From Brachyhypopomus gauderio (Eukaryota > Chordata > Actinopteri > Gymnotiformes > Hypopomidae), in NCBI RefSeq assembly GCF_052324685.1, contig NC_135225.1, positions 8,232,915 to 8,296,914 on the forward strand: a stretch of 64,000 nucleotides of DNA. Direction: 5' to 3'. Both the position numbers and the translations under genes were made by a program. Below the pieces are notes generated by a model. The model saw nothing but the letters and a program-made list of their open reading frames with translations, was not told the origin of the DNA and did not search any database. This document shows, in pieces, positions 40,882 through 55,900 of this stretch; position 1 is the stretch's first letter, and every line of letters starts with the position of its first letter.

Positions 40882-43457
40882 ATGTCTGATTTAATTAAAC
40901 TTCTGGATGGAGGTGATGCACCAAGAATCGATATTTATAACATATCTGTCGTCAAGACCTCGACCGAACCAAAGTCGTTAGTTGGCGGAGAGGATGGGAT
41001 AGAAGAAAACATGTCTCCATTCAGTTTTACACCTCAAAGAATTCGTTTCACCAAAGATGATGAATACTTTGAAGTATGCGTTTGTCTCTTTTTATACTAC
41101 ATTCAATGTAGCCTACCAGCAGAAGTAATAACACGAAACCCTTTAATATTTGGAGAACCACAAACAAGTCCAGTACTGTGTTGCTCAGCACCAGGATAGG
41201 ATACTGTTAACAGGCGTAAAAATGTTTAATAAAGTTCCTGTAGTGTTTGGGTCCAAACACTAATCTTACCCACCCGTTATCAGGATGGCGACGTGCATCG
41301 GCATTTGTACTTGGAAGATCTCGCTGCGACCCTTGCAGAAGATTCCCAAGGACCTAGGTGAGTTTTATTTATTTATTTATATTAAGGACACATGCTTAAA
41401 ATACCGAGTAGTCTATTATTTTGCTAATGTATTTCAATGTTCTCTCTCAAGATAATTTAAAAGGAATTCGTTCTTACCGGCGGACAGTTGTATCGCAGTT
41501 AGATCCGTTTGTGTTCTGTAACGTTAGAGCGAAACCGACACATTGTGCAATGAGTTTTCAATACGAGTTGTGAACAGACTTCATAATCCTGACAGAGGAG
41601 CAGTACTCTGTACTGGTAAGGAATTTAACATATTGTTGACATGACAGTGACATCATGTTTCTTGCAGAGTTTCAGAGTTCAAGTGTCATATTGCAGGCTG
41701 CAGGCAGTTATTTGACACTCTTGACGGATATGAGCACCATTACAATTCACTCCATCGTCACGTGTGCTGCAGCTGCAAGCGTTCTTTTCCTTCAAACCAT
41801 CTACTGGATGTACACATCCTGGAATGGCACGATGCTCTCTTTCAGGTCATGGCAGAGAAACAGTGCATGGTAAGACTGCTTCGTACATCTGAAGTATTTT
41901 GTTATTTTTGGTGCTAGAGTGAAAGCATCACATGAATGAGCTATGCATGCTGTGATGCTAGATGTACTTAATGCATCCACAGCAAAATGCTCAGAGGTTA
42001 TAATACAGTTACAGACCACCTTATTATGGAACACCTTTCAGTATATAGACACCTGTTGATGAATCCATTGAGATGTTGGACTGATGCTGATGTGATTGAT
42101 GCTGGACTTTCTGGGAAGTATGTTTGTTATCTGTACATAGCAGCTTTTTTATCCACAGCAGTTATTCATTAATATTAATTATCATTATCTAATCTGTATG
42201 AGTGGCTGGTGTGTCAGTGGAGGACACTCAGGACAGGGCCAGATGGAGGAGTTTGAACCGCTGTGGTGACCCCTAAACAGGAATAGCCGAAAGAAGAAGA
42301 AGAATCTGAGCTTCCATGGAAAAAATGATATATATTAGTTAACTGTCTCCAAAGATTGTAAACCAAATATTATATACAGTATATGCTGTTGACTGCGTTG
42401 ACATTTTAACAGAGACCATCTGTTCTGCATTTATGAGCTGTTCAGATGCATACAATATGTGAAAAAATATATATGTTTAAAAAGAGATGAACATTATATA
42501 TTACGGAATCGTGTAATTTTTATAATTATACATCTTGGAAAATTTCAATGTACATATCTAAAGGAAATAGCACAAATACTATGGAATGTGCAACACAGAA
42601 TACAGAGAATGCAACAACAATTGTGAAATGCAACAACATTTGTAAACAGTCAGACTCTTTCTTTGTTGTGTGTGTGTGTTGGGGGGGGGGGGGGGGGGGG
42701 GGGGGTCTTTGTCACCGCCTTTTTCCTGCCTGTTAAATGTGAATATTTTGTTCCCTATAATCTTACACACAAAACAACAAATTACAACAATTCCCGTTTA
42801 TTATACATCATGAGGCAAATCTGTTGTTAATCTGCTGAATGAAATGTTACATTTCAGTATCAGTGCTTGGTAGAGGGATGCACACTGAAATTCCCAACTA
42901 GTCAAGAGAGGAAAGATCATCTCATCAAAACTCACAGCTATCCTTCAGACTTCAGATTTGACAAATCAAAGGTCAAAAGGTGTGACAACCAAAATATTAC
43001 ATTTATAGTAAAGTTACTGAAACCGATCATTAGTGATAGTGTGAATCTAACACATGAAGTTTACTGGCTTATGTTAAGTATGTTTTTTTTTTTTTTGCTG
43101 TTTATCAGAATGAAAGAGAGGAAAGCTCTTCAACAAAAGGACGTGTGCATGGTGGTTCCTAGCAGTGTGCTTACTCGACATGAAGAACCAGAGAACATGG
43201 ACTCAATGGACACTTCTCCACCTCAAGTGTCGGAAAATAAAGAGCCGGTGCTTCCCAAACAAGAAAAACCCCATTATTCATACAAGTGAGCTTTGGTTGT
43301 GTTATTTTGCCTTTCTTAAATGTATCTAGTTTCATTTTGTTGTGTGACAGATTCTTATTCTAAATGTCATTGTCATTTTTCTCCCAGGGTGCCGTCCTCG
43401 GTTTGCTTTGGCCAAGGCGCAGTCAGAGGCTTCAGAGGTTGTAGGAGGAAGAAGTAG
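40882..43457 (+). CDS. znf511: zinc finger protein 511 (three C2H2 fingers)
   Basis: ZNF511 is a small nuclear C2H2 protein of poorly known function. Exons: 40882-41073, 41284-41357, 41668-41869, 42858-42979, 43109-43285, 43388-43457; phases agree, 278 aa (human about 250-260). Family signatures: FTPQRIRFTKDDEYFEDGDV and HRHLYLEDLA near residues 50-80. Fingers: C95/C100...H113/H118, then CCSCKRSFPSNHLLDVHILEWH, then YQCLVEGCTLKFPTSQERK...KTH. After SDFRFDK comes a Ser/Pro/Glu-rich stretch, and the C terminus VPSSVCFGQGAVRGFRG with a basic end is conserved in the family. Its place next to adam8 matches the mammalian order. Confidence 0.95.
42195..42303 (+). mobile_element. LINE 3' tail fragment (znf511 intron 3)
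   Basis: The segment GAACCGCTGTGGTGACCCCT followed by AATAGCCGAAAGAAGAAGAA is the 3' end of a LINE widespread in fish introns. It is 5'-truncated to about 100 bp. Confidence 0.55.
42681..42705. repeat. poly-G tract (25 bp)
   Basis: A run of 25 G after a short TG repeat, in znf511 intron 3. It can form a G-quadruplex, and its length is uncertain in any assembly. Confidence 0.9.
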
Positions 43458-43542
43458 GCCAAATATTTTATTTGTTAAACAGTTATTGTATAACTCTACA
43501 GATGTTGTGTGTCCGGTGTGCTGGTTGAGGCTGTATATTTAC

Positions 43543-43548
43543 AATAAA
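43543..43548 (+). terminator. znf511 poly(A) signal
   Basis: AATAAA 86 bp after the znf511 stop, followed within 40 bp by a GT-rich stretch (TGTGCTCTCTTGTTTTC). This makes a short, well-defined 3' UTR. Confidence 0.7.
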
Positions 43549-45013
43549 AGTGCCCAAATCAGAAACCTGTGCTCTCTTGTTTTCACCTTAATATTAGTAC
43601 ATTTGTAGTTCATCTTTCCATATTTAATTTAGATTAATATAAACATATTGCTATTGTATCAATATAATTTGGTATTTATAATCTGTAGATCACGATCTGT
43701 CTTTCAAAGTATTTCTGCATGGTGCTTTCAAATTTTATTAAAGAGTAAATTATACAATGTGAGCTGCTCATCAAACAATAAGCACTCAGAATGGATAATG
43801 AAAGCAATTGGATGGAGACGAAATGGATATGAATTTGAAACGGCATTGATTAAACATCATTTTCTGTTTGCCAAGTGTTTGGGATATCCAGTAAGAAAGT
43901 CACTGTAATAGCCTATATAGACTAAATGTGATTCATTTTCTTATTATTTGCGTAAACAGCCACAAATTTTCCTGAATTTCCCTTTTAAATTATTGCATTA
44001 AAAATATAGTCAAGAGCATTTCAGGTGATAAAGCTCTCTCTGTAGAATTAAAATTGCATGTTACGTTTGCAATGATTAATAGTTCTCAGACACAATTCGC
44101 TCATTTCGTATTTTTTATTTCTCAATACAAAAGATTTTTTCTAATTTTTATGTACATATATATACAATAATTTACAAAAGATAAATGTAAACACAGTGTA
44201 TAAATATCAGAATTTCTAATTTCCGAGGTTGGAAATCCGCAAGCTAATATATATGCTTATTTGCATTTATAAAAATCTTAGAGGTTAATTTTTATATTCT
44301 ATCATACTATAACATGTACATGTAGCCCAAAGGTATCGTGGCTAAATGAAATCCAAGGCAAACATCAGTCTTGGGTGAGGTTAATCAAGAGGAAATGACA
44401 GCCTGCAAAGTGTAGCCTATTCGCCTAAAACGTCGGGTCGGTATCGGATCTTTGAAATAAGTGCCGAGGTATTCCTGCTATAACGCCAGCTGACGTTCAG
44501 AGGTACCATATTGAGCTCCTGAATAATTTTATTTATTTTTAAAATAACTTTTTTAAACTAAAGTCTGGGTCATGGGTGTATTCTAATTGTTTGACTGACT
44601 TTTATGCTTAAATTTAAACTGCAGCCTATAACACTGTGTTCGTTTTAAAATGCTACATTTTGAGCAGATATTTGTAACAAATATGGTTTATATATGTTTG
44701 ACATATTGTACGTTATTTTATAGGTTACTAGCAATTGTCGCAAGATAAATGAAATGAATCTACTGTTGTAATCATTACTGGGTTTTCTCTCACCAAATAG
44801 ACTTTGAAAATTGGGTCGCATCAGTGCAAAGCATGTCAGTCTTTCTTTTCTGTAGTTAATTGTATAGGTGTCAGCTAAAATGTATATAATGTTCATGCCG
44901 ATTTGTTTTATGACGGGTTTTCTTATTTTCCGAAAGAGCGGATGGACATTTTACTTGTCCATTTGTTACAGGTAAACAGCAGTCTTTTAGTGAATCGTAT
45001 TGAACACACTTAG
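43549..45013. other. convergent gap holding the msx3 3' UTR
   Basis: znf511 and the homeobox gene converge here. On the minus strand AATAAA occurs at 44114-44119 and at 44528-44533, so the homeobox 3' UTR is about 0.5-0.9 kb long. No other gene is visible. Confidence 0.5.
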
Positions 45014-46183
<1,170 letters not shown>

Positions 46184-46460
46184 ACAACGTCCAGATATCT
46201 GGCCCTCTGAATTTACTTAGGTTTGTTTGTCCTCTCAGCCGTCGCACCTCCGCGACGTTTGCTTCGCTCTGGGAGTTGGGAGCGCTCCTAGCTATAAAAC
46301 TTCCAAAAGTTCTCTTTTTTACTCCCCGCCCTCCAATCAGCGCGTTGTTTTGCCCACGTGACTTTGTGTATGCTCTTTTTGATTGGTCAGGCCGGTTTCT
46401 TAGGCACGTCAAAATGATTTTAAAAGAAATGTGCACGCTCGATCATACTTGTCCTGCCGA
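46184..46460 (-). promoter_or_regulatory. proximal promoter region of the homeobox gene
   Basis: Upstream of the start codon lie an inverted CCAAT box (ATTGG at 46382-46386, correct orientation for this gene), a second CCAAT word around 46333 in the other orientation, and a palindromic E-box CACGTG at 46355-46360. No clear TATA box in the right orientation. The region is richer in G+C than its surroundings. Confidence 0.45.
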
Positions 46461-48047
46461 GGTGGTTTATTGATGGCTCTGGGGCTCCAGTGTTTGAAGC
46501 TTGGAGCTATATGAGAACTTTTGTTGCAATTAACTAGAGAGGTCGTCAGAGCATCCGCACTTTTTTTTAACCCTTATTGAAATCGCACAGAAAGGCAACT
46601 GCTTCCTTTGCACTTTATTTCTTAAGATTTAGTCCCATCTATTATAAAGCTTGGTGGCTTTTTGAACACTTCTGAACATTTCTTACGAGTACACTGCATG
46701 GCATTTGTTGACAGAGTTTGTCCTCAGGCTGTATGAGAATAAATATACGTACGTATGGAAGCCGTATTAACGCAATCCAAATTACATCAAATAGATCATA
46801 TTTAGCTTGATTGATCATTTCCAGAGACAACTGATAAACTACGTGAATGAATGAACGATGATTCTGTCACGGTACATTACAGCAGTTTAAAGCCTGTCTT
46901 GGCCCTTTAAGACCGCAGAAAAAGCCTCCATTGAAGCACAACTGGCAACCCTTCACCGTAAGTCAAAGCATTTCATAAGGCAGACAAGTCCTGTTTTGGA
47001 AGGCGCCAGTCTCGGCAAGATCAAAAAGGAAGCTACCTCAGGGAGAATATGCAACAGTTAACTCCACTTAACCAATTGTCCTTCAAGAGTTTAATGTCAA
47101 GGAAATAACCGCAGGGCGATCAGTTCCCACAGACAGCGAGTACCAGGAACATATAACTGTTGCTTTTCTAAACATGTATTTCTAGTAAACTTTGAGTTGA
47201 CGATTGTTTAGCGTGTACATATGTTTACTGAACGTTATAGATTGTTTTTGAAAATTTTCACTATTGGAAATAAACCACCCACGTAAGGAACGTTTAGCCT
47301 TATTTATTTGTTAAAAAAATGTTTTCATGCGAGTTAGTATTTTAAAAAGACTGCTGTGTATGGAACTAGAATGTTGGTAGTAAAACTATACTTCACATTT
47401 ATAGTTGATGGATTCCTATAAATGCGACCTGCGCCTTAAGCGCGTCATTTATGTGGCTCTGTTACAATTCAATAAGAAGTCACACGCATTTTTAATTCCA
47501 AACCTCATAGGCTTGGACAATGTATTTAGTTTGCATATGATTTCTGTCACATATTGTATTTTCATATATTGTATATTGTATATATGTATTTATCCTGATG
47601 TCTACATTGGTCAGTTTGAGAAGTGTTTGCAATTTTCTCAAACTGCACAGACGTCCTCTGTTAAAGTTCTTTGCACCACATGATAGTCCTGGTAAGGTGT
47701 TATGTTGGTGAAATCCTCTGCGGATGCAATAGCTGGGCCCACGTAACCTCTTATCACCAGAGCACCGGCGAATGTTCTTTAAAACTAGTGCACATATTGA
47801 AGTATTTACTTCAGTGAATAAGGAAGTGGTATTCTGTTTTATTACAGAGTAGCATACTGTAAACTGTGTGCGTCCATGATGTACTTCTTACAACCACAGA
47901 GAAGGTTTAGTTATTAAAGGCCATAGTTTCTCTGCTAAGGTAATTTTGAACTTAATTGCCTATGTGTGCTGTTAAGAATTTTCTATGTCATGAGCTTGGA
48001 GATTTCTAATATCTAATATACTGTCTAAATTCTAATATACTGTCTAA

Positions 48048-48049
<2 letters not shown>

Positions 48050-48139
<90 letters not shown>
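48050..48139. repeat. (TA)n microsatellite
   Basis: About 44 uninterrupted TA units, with shorter AT-rich duplications (CTAATATACTGTCTAAA) just before. Confidence 0.95.
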
Positions 48140-48142
<3 letters not shown>

Positions 48143-48379
48143 TGTTAAACTGTTCACCTTACCGACAATGCTATCCAAATCTGACACACTGAAGTAAGTT
48201 CAACATGTTTTAAAATGATCAATTCGATCTTACGCTTTCAATGTGTACCTTTTTGAGAGACATTTTGTTTTTTAGAGTAATTTGTGTCAGGTGTCCATTT
48301 GCTTTTTTGTCAGTGTAATACACCTTATGTAGAACTAGAACTCTTCAGTTAAAAGAATATAACTAAAGGGAATCTAAAT

Positions 48380-48393
48380 GGGGGGGGGGGGGG
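48380..48393. repeat. poly-G tract (14 bp)
   Basis: A 14-G run followed by TATTGTATTGTATTG, a short pentamer repeat. Confidence 0.85.
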
Positions 48394-49997
48394 TCTATTG
48401 TATTGTATTGTTTTAACATAGGTTTGCAATAATTATTTCAGTGAGTATATATTATTATTATTAAATGTAGACTTTATATCTCAGTATCTCAACAGTTTAA
48501 AATGTTTTAAAACAATTTAAAATGTTCATGTGCAACAGTAATTACAGGTAATTTGCACACTGATGCAAATTATTAGGTATAACCCCTTTATTATTTGTTA
48601 GTACAACAGTACGGAGAGCTGCCAGGGTCAGTCCTCAGGAGGTAAACGTCTACATTGCACTTACTGTCTAAAGATATCAGGGTCGATCCTTGCTTCTTTG
48701 CAACTGTTAAGTCATTTCCTTTGCTGACTTTGCGGGGAATTATTTTATCTCTCGGGAATTCAGTGCCATTTGGTGAACGTTTTTCCACCACTATCCCTCT
48801 CACCCTTTTTATTGAATAGTATATTTTTCCTCTTGCTCTTCTTGGGCTTAGTGTAATTGCTTGAAAAGTCAACAACAATGTTTTTCTTTGGGAATCCCTC
48901 ATGATTTGACTATAGCTTTGCCAGTGGAACAATTGCTTTGGTGTAGAGCAGTACTGTTTATGTTAGATCTGTCTGTGCGAGTTCAAAGTTTTGCAAAAAG
49001 ATCTGATTTTGGATGGAATGTCTGTATCCAAGGGGGGTTACATAGATTTCTCATGCATCCTCCGCCTTGATTCTCAAGGTTAAAAAAAGAAAAGAAAACT
49101 TTGAAATTGACTACGAGTTTTCACAGTCTTTTTGAACATTGCATATTGTAGCAAACTTGATGGAGAGAAAACCAAATGTTTTAATTGGTTTCTGTAAAAG
49201 CTGTGGGAACCCTTGAAGCCACAACAAACTTTAGAACAAACATTTATAATATTTTATGATTTTATCCAGCCTAATTTGTCTATGGGTAGATGTGGATAGT
49301 TTTTCTGTTCTGATTTATGGTAAAACCTAATCAACAATTGAAGTGTTACTCTGCCATCATTAACATCATATTGGCACATGACAGTAAAAGACAATGGCAA
49401 TTAGTACTTAACACAAGTAAATCATGTTTTTCACATGCCAGTGCACAGGAGACCACCCCTACCTACTGTATATTACAGTGTAGTCATTACCCTATTCCGT
49501 CACTTACTGTTTAGTTTTGAAGAGACCAAAACATGTATAATTAAGCCTGCCCTTTTTTGGGAATTGTTTTCTTTAATGACACTGAATATACAATAATCAA
49601 AAATCCTTACAGGTGCAAGAAGAATCAGTTTGTAATTATCAAAAGAACAAATCAAAACTATTAAAGAGAAAGTGTTATCATGGACATACATTATGTAACT
49701 GATGTATATTAAATCTAATCTTTGCATAAGCTTGAACTTTCGCCCTTCAAGATTTTTTTAACCAGTTCATGTTCCTAAGATAGTAATCTGTCTTGTCAGT
49801 ATCAATTAACTTACTATGCAGTAGTCCAATATTGTGTGTTTTTATCTGTGCTGTGTCTTGGTGGGGTGCAGGTTTCACTAAAGTCTGGCTCTTTGGTTGT
49901 GCACTATTTTCTCAGCCAAGGGTGACGTTTCTCATCAGCACCCCTGTGTAATGTTTCAGTGTAAAAAAACAACTGTGTGAATTTCATTTCATATATT

Positions 49998-50000
<3 letters not shown>

Positions 50001-50069
<69 letters not shown>
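50001..50069. repeat. (AC)n microsatellite
   Basis: About 34 uninterrupted AC units, the commonest type of microsatellite in fish. Confidence 0.95.
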
Positions 50070-50071
<2 letters not shown>

Positions 50072-52999
50072 TATCTTGATCAATTAATTGCTAAAATTTA
50101 ATATAATTAAATTTTGTCATTAGGATCAGGCCTGGCAAGTAATAAATTTTGTTCTAAGGCATATACCTTACTCTTTCACACAACCACCTTTATGTAAGAA
50201 CTTGCTCTTGAAGTGTAATCTCACTGTTTTGCTTCAAGCTCCCCTTAGTGGTGCCTTGTTTCAGATATTTCCTCCTCCGACTCCAGCAGACATTTCTGTC
50301 ACAGCATGTAGGCGAGTAAACCATGTCAGAAGTCATTACAGAGCTTGAAAGCAGATATGTCCCTCAAGGTCGCCCTCAAGTGGGATGGACATTTTCACAG
50401 TGTGGATGAGGGCCATCTAGTTCATTATCCTAAAATATTCAAATGGAGTAAGAGATGACTTGCAATCATATGATAAAGAAACCTTAAAATTATTCTGGTG
50501 CATTCACCCATATAGTCAGTAGTGAGTGAATTCATTATTCATATAATTAGTTTGTGTATCCATATATCTAATTAGATAGAAGTGATATTTGCATGTTGCC
50601 ATATTGTTGTTGCTACATATTATTTTATCTTATGTCAGAGAAGCTTTTGATTTGATAAAGTCTCCAGAACTGAGATGACTTTGCACCAAGGGTCAGATAA
50701 GGGATAAGTACAACTCATGATGAAGCTGTAACGTATGACATGTAACATCCCAAAGCAGTTTCCTCAGATAAAAGATTATTTGGCTCCAACAGGATTATGC
50801 CTGAGCATAATGCTTGGGCTTTTTCAGGAGGCAGTAGGAACCCTAAATTTTGCAGCAGTCTGACAGTCAAACAAAGAAACGCACGGTGAAATGGTGCTCC
50901 AGATGGAGTGTTGACATGACAGGCAGGGTGCAGTTCCAGTGAGGGGAAATTAAAACTACCATTTACGTCTCACAGTCCTGGCTTTGACCAAGGGTGGAAT
51001 AAATTACCACAAGGATGGCTGTAATTGCAGCAATGAAGTAAACAAACACATAAAATGTCTCAGTCTCAGACCATTTTACAGTGTTCTGCTACAATTTAGA
51101 AACTTGTCTTTTAACCAAAGATAGCACATAAATATTTTTGTAATCTAATAAATATTCTCATATTATTTTATGCTCAAAGTTGTGAAAGAAGAAACAGGGT
51201 TAGCCTACTCTATATTCTGACCAGGTGATCCAGGTGACCAGTTAGAGTCTTAATTCTAACTGAAAGTTCTGAATACAAACATAATTTTTAATACTTATGT
51301 CACCCCAACAAACAAATTATGACAAGATCTTCATTAATACTGCACATCTGTCATATTAGGCAAATACTAAAATTTCAGTCTTGAACTGACACATTAGTTT
51401 AAATGTGCTTTTCAAGTGCTACAGCTAAAACTAAAGCACTTTTGTTTCTTGTTTTAACAAAGTCTGATTATCAAAGAGAGTTGCTGCTTAACTTAAAATG
51501 CCTTATTTAAAAAAAAAATAGGTAGTTGTGGGATATTTCTACAGTGGCATTTCCTCGCTCCCGGACTAGTGTTACCCTAGTCCCTTTGAACCAGAACCCA
51601 CTGGGCTGCTGGGAGTAAAACAGGCAGAGGTCAGGCCTCATAAATGCTTAACTATCTCGAAAGGGAAACTGCTTTGGCGAATGAGCCTTGGGTTTACATC
51701 CACAGCGTAAGGACTGTCCTTAGGATTCTTTTACCTCCTCAGCCCAGAGCACTTAAAACAGAGGCCTTGGGTGACACGGATAAGTTGAAAGTATGTTGAC
51801 CTTTTATTTGACTTAACAAGAGTTTGACCTGACCCAATCATTTTAGGCTATCGTCAAGACCCCAGTGCTAAAGTCACTTGAATTTCCTTAAAAAAAGGCT
51901 TGCCCTTTAGTTCAATTACCTTCATGATGTTTTAGAACGATTATGAGGCTGAGATATCCTGCTGGGGAATCCTATCGCAAGCTTTTCTCTGGCCATCATT
52001 TTAGGAAAAATGCTGAATCACTTTGTGTGAACAGGAAAACCAGCAGTAAGGCCAGCAAAATCCTCATGTTGCAGCTTTTATCACCTGCAGTGAAATGTTT
52101 GAAGTATGTCAAATAAAATATTAGTTTGCATCAAATCTTAATTTTAGATTTATATTATCTTTAAAAGACCCATAGTCACAATATCAGTCTCTTAGTCTCT
52201 CACTCTCTCTTTTTCTCACTGTTTCTTTCTCTCTCTCTCTCTCTGTCTGTTTCCACAGAACTTTAAAACTCATTGCACAAATGTTGCACTTGAGGAGCGC
52301 ACAGAGCTGACAACAACAATTGAGGTAATTTTTATGGGTTCTCAGCACAGATTTGAACCAGTACTTGAGGGATGTCCAGGAACAATGAAAGTGGTCACAT
52401 GATGCTCACTATTGGGATGAGAACTAATTGTGGCCACTTTGTGGTTTGAGTAAGCGACCAAAGAATCTCACCACACACTCCAATCCTCACTCCCCCTCCT
52501 TGTCTCTGTCCCGTGGCCAGCCTTTTTTTTTTTCACAAAATGTCTGACGCAGCATCATTTTCCCTCCTTGCTTTGAGTGAGATCTAAGCGTGAAGCTTTG
52601 AGAGGTTTCTAAGGTCTCCTTACTGCAGCAGAGATTACCATTCTAATCAGAGAACGCATTCTGCAGGATTTATATCAGAGAGCCATATCTCTGGCCAGAC
52701 CTCTCACAAACTAGAGTCCTTATTCTTGGGAAACTTGTCATAAGCCTATTATAAAGTTGGTATATCTTAATTTTAACAGTCATTATATTATAACTGTCGT
52801 GCTTCCATTAGCAATACTTTGATTCTTTTGTTTGTTTACTTGTAATTGTTTCTTGATTAAATTATAAGTTACTTACTTGTGTTGTATAACTAAACTGCAT
52901 TAAGAAAGCACTGAACTGTGTTCTCATCTCATTTAAAAACATAACATTTTTTGATGACATAAGAAGGTATTTCTGGCTGCAAAGCTTTTGAGGCTGGGC

Positions 53000-55900
53000 T
53001 GTGGAGGTACAGTTCTGTGACAGGTACTCCTGTGATTTAGAGGTTTTCCTGCGATTACAAGAGAGACAGGACTTGAACAAATAAGTCAGCCTGATTGTCC
53101 TGAGATTACAATTTCCAAGTCCTCCCATGAAACACAGAACAAAGAGGAGGGAGGAGAGAGAAGAGGCCCTCTGAATAAACAAGCCTTAAATTCTCACTGA
53201 ATCCAAGACAGTCAGGGTTTATGCATGCTTGCTGGGGCTCTCATCCTTGTCATGAACATAGACAAATTCCTGATACTGACCAAAACAACATAAAATCGAG
53301 AGCAAAATGTTTATTTTACACTGCGGAAGGCTTGTATTTTCATGTTGCTTCTTTTGAAATGCAGACTGTGGGTTGGAGGGCTGGGACAGGGAGGGGGTGC
53401 GGGAGGATGAAAGCTTTGTTGGGCTTGGGTTTAATGAGCTGGAAAATACAATTGCACTTTTCTGACTGTGAAAATTGCTTTGAGGGCATCATAAATTAGC
53501 TGCTGGGAGATGCTTGAATTGACGAGGCTTTGTGTGATCCTTGCGCATTGCTCTCAGTATGTCAGGCGGCGCCTTCTAAGAGACACGGCCAAAAAGGCAC
53601 AGCGGAATTCAGGCCCTCAGTGTCCGGACAGTCCAACGCCTTTCATCCCTTTTAGGCCCTCTGCTGTCTGTGAAGTCTTTCAGACAGGGAGAATCTGTAT
53701 TCTGTAGCACACAGCTATGAGTTATGCTGTTCAGTCTTGCTGTTACAGTTCACTAACATGCAACAAGTGCTATGCAGTTTTTTAAAAAATTATTATTATT
53801 CATCTTCCCACTTTTATTATTTTTAGAAATGATACCATCAGTTGAAGTAGTCATGATAAGTTATTTAAAGGCAAAACCCATGAATTATGTGCTTATTTTG
53901 TTTGTAAGAGCTTTACTAATACCCCTGAAAGGCCACAGCAGATTTTAGTAATGTTTTGCTTGAGAGGACTTGTTACATTTTTGCAATGAAAAAATGTTGT
54001 ATTTTTATATATAATCAGTGTGCATTTTACATGATTTTTACATGAGGTACCTTTCCAAATAGTGAGGAGGGAAAAATAAAGTTATGGTAAAGCCATTATG
54101 GTTCATATTCCACACAGTCATTTTGCGGGCTTCTGTTAGCCTGGCCAGAGCGTAGTTAAGGCTTCCATGGCCTGCAGCCCCGCATATCTCTGCATTCTAA
54201 TGCATGGGTCCTGCTGGGTTTTTAACTTTTGCTCTGTGTAATTGATGGCTTCCACACTCCGGCTGAGTTCCTCAATCCTTTCCCTGGCGATTGTTGGTAT
54301 ATTTCTGTGGTTAGGGCTCTTTAGGTCTGCTATTGTCCCTGTAATAGAAGTCCGAGAGGGGGCTGAGGATAGGGGACTGGGAGAGAGCGAGAAAAAGTGC
54401 CCCCTGATATTTAGTCAACTCCGAAGGGCACTTTTCATTCTGGCTTTGCAAGCTTGGCACATGCCTTCTGTTACTAAGTGGCTTTGTATTGAAAGACTCT
54501 GCAGTCTCCATTCTTTGGCCCACTAGGTGCCCAGACTTACAGCTCTGGCAGCTGCTGGGTCCTCCAAAAGAGGCTATAGACTGCTCTCTGCAGGTGAGCT
54601 CTCCTGCCAAAGCGATTTCCAATCAAAGGCTCTTTTCAGCACGCTCAATGGGAATCTGACTTCGTATGTGCCACTGCCCGAGAGAAGCATTCACAATGGA
54701 CGCCTTCTCTAAACAGCGTTGCTCATATGGAGTGCAGCCATTCCGGCCGTTTTTTGTTTTGGTTTTTTTTATTTATTCATTTTTCTCTCCATAATCAGAG
54801 CCAATGGTTGGTGTAAGTTTCCTTTTTTGGATGGTGGACAGGCAGCCCCCCTCCACCCTCCCCCCTCCAGTAATTATCATACGAGTTGTTGCACATTACT
54901 TATAAGGTGTGGCTCTCCCCTCCTCCCCCCCCCCCTCAAAGGCCTCCTCTGTGTTTTTCAAGAAACTGCTGGCAAGCTGATACGTCTATTCATTTGGCTA
55001 CTTGAGTGTAATTGCCCTACGCTTTGAAGCCTGTGAGAAGTGAGTGGTTTTGCCTCTGCCCTCGAGCGATGTTGGTGACATCTCCAGCGACCTCTCCGAG
55101 CCCCTGCTGCTGGCGGAACACCTCTGTTGGGGCAGCCGCCACACGGACCACGGATAATGCAGCCTTGGCTGCCCGCTTTCTCCTCCTTTTCATCCCTCTC
55201 TTTGAAACTTTTATTAGCAACAGCTTTCGCGCTCATATCAAGCTCGCCGTGGTTAAAGGGAGGAGGACGCCCTGTCGCCGATGGCCGAAAGTCACCGGAG
55301 TGCTTCCTTCCCATCAGTGGGGTTTTGGAGCAGAGGCGAGGTTGAGAAAACACTGCCTGTTGAATTCACACCAGTATGCCTATTGCCCTTGTGCTTTCAT
55401 GTTTCCTATCTTGTTGGCAATATCTGAGAAAATCTCCTTTGAGTGGTGCCAAGGTATGCACTATATCTTGATTTGTGTCACTTCCCCTGCTCCCCACATT
55501 GTAAAGGTGTTGCAATTATGCTGCGTTAATTAAAAAGTGGAGGCCTCTTTGGTGGTTTGAAAGAAGATACTGAGTATTGTGTTTTATTCATATTCTATCC
55601 AGATGTTTGCTTTTTCTCATCTGATAATATATCAAAGATGTTTTCAGCGTTCTTGGACTTGACATGCTTAACCTGGCTTTGACAAGACTCTTAAAAAAAA
55701 AGAAAGAAATTATATTCCTTTATTTGCATTTTAAGTATTCTATATCCCTTGTTATAAAGGGAATCACTAATACACACAAAAAGTAAAAACATTCAATGTG
55801 CTATCAGAGGAGTTAGTGGCATAGCCATCAGACTGAGGTGAGCCAGCATTACCACACATAACACTGAATGCCTGAACTAATGAAGTGGTTACGTAGATGT

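Larger units (their letters stand above)
46461..53000. other. gene-free upstream flank with microsatellites
   Basis: I see no exon on either strand. Simple repeats are listed separately. The stretch 46860-47160 (around CCTGTCTTGGCCCTTTAAGACC) is less AT-rich and could be regulatory. The rest is AT-rich and undistinguished. Confidence 0.5.

Noticed and set aside
50001..50069. Regular repeat as a possible array
   Set aside because: It is a plain AC dinucleotide run with no spacers.
55012..55533. 173-codon plus-strand open frame
   Set aside because: No domain, no splice partners, overlapping frames on both strands; explained by GC-rich non-coding sequence.
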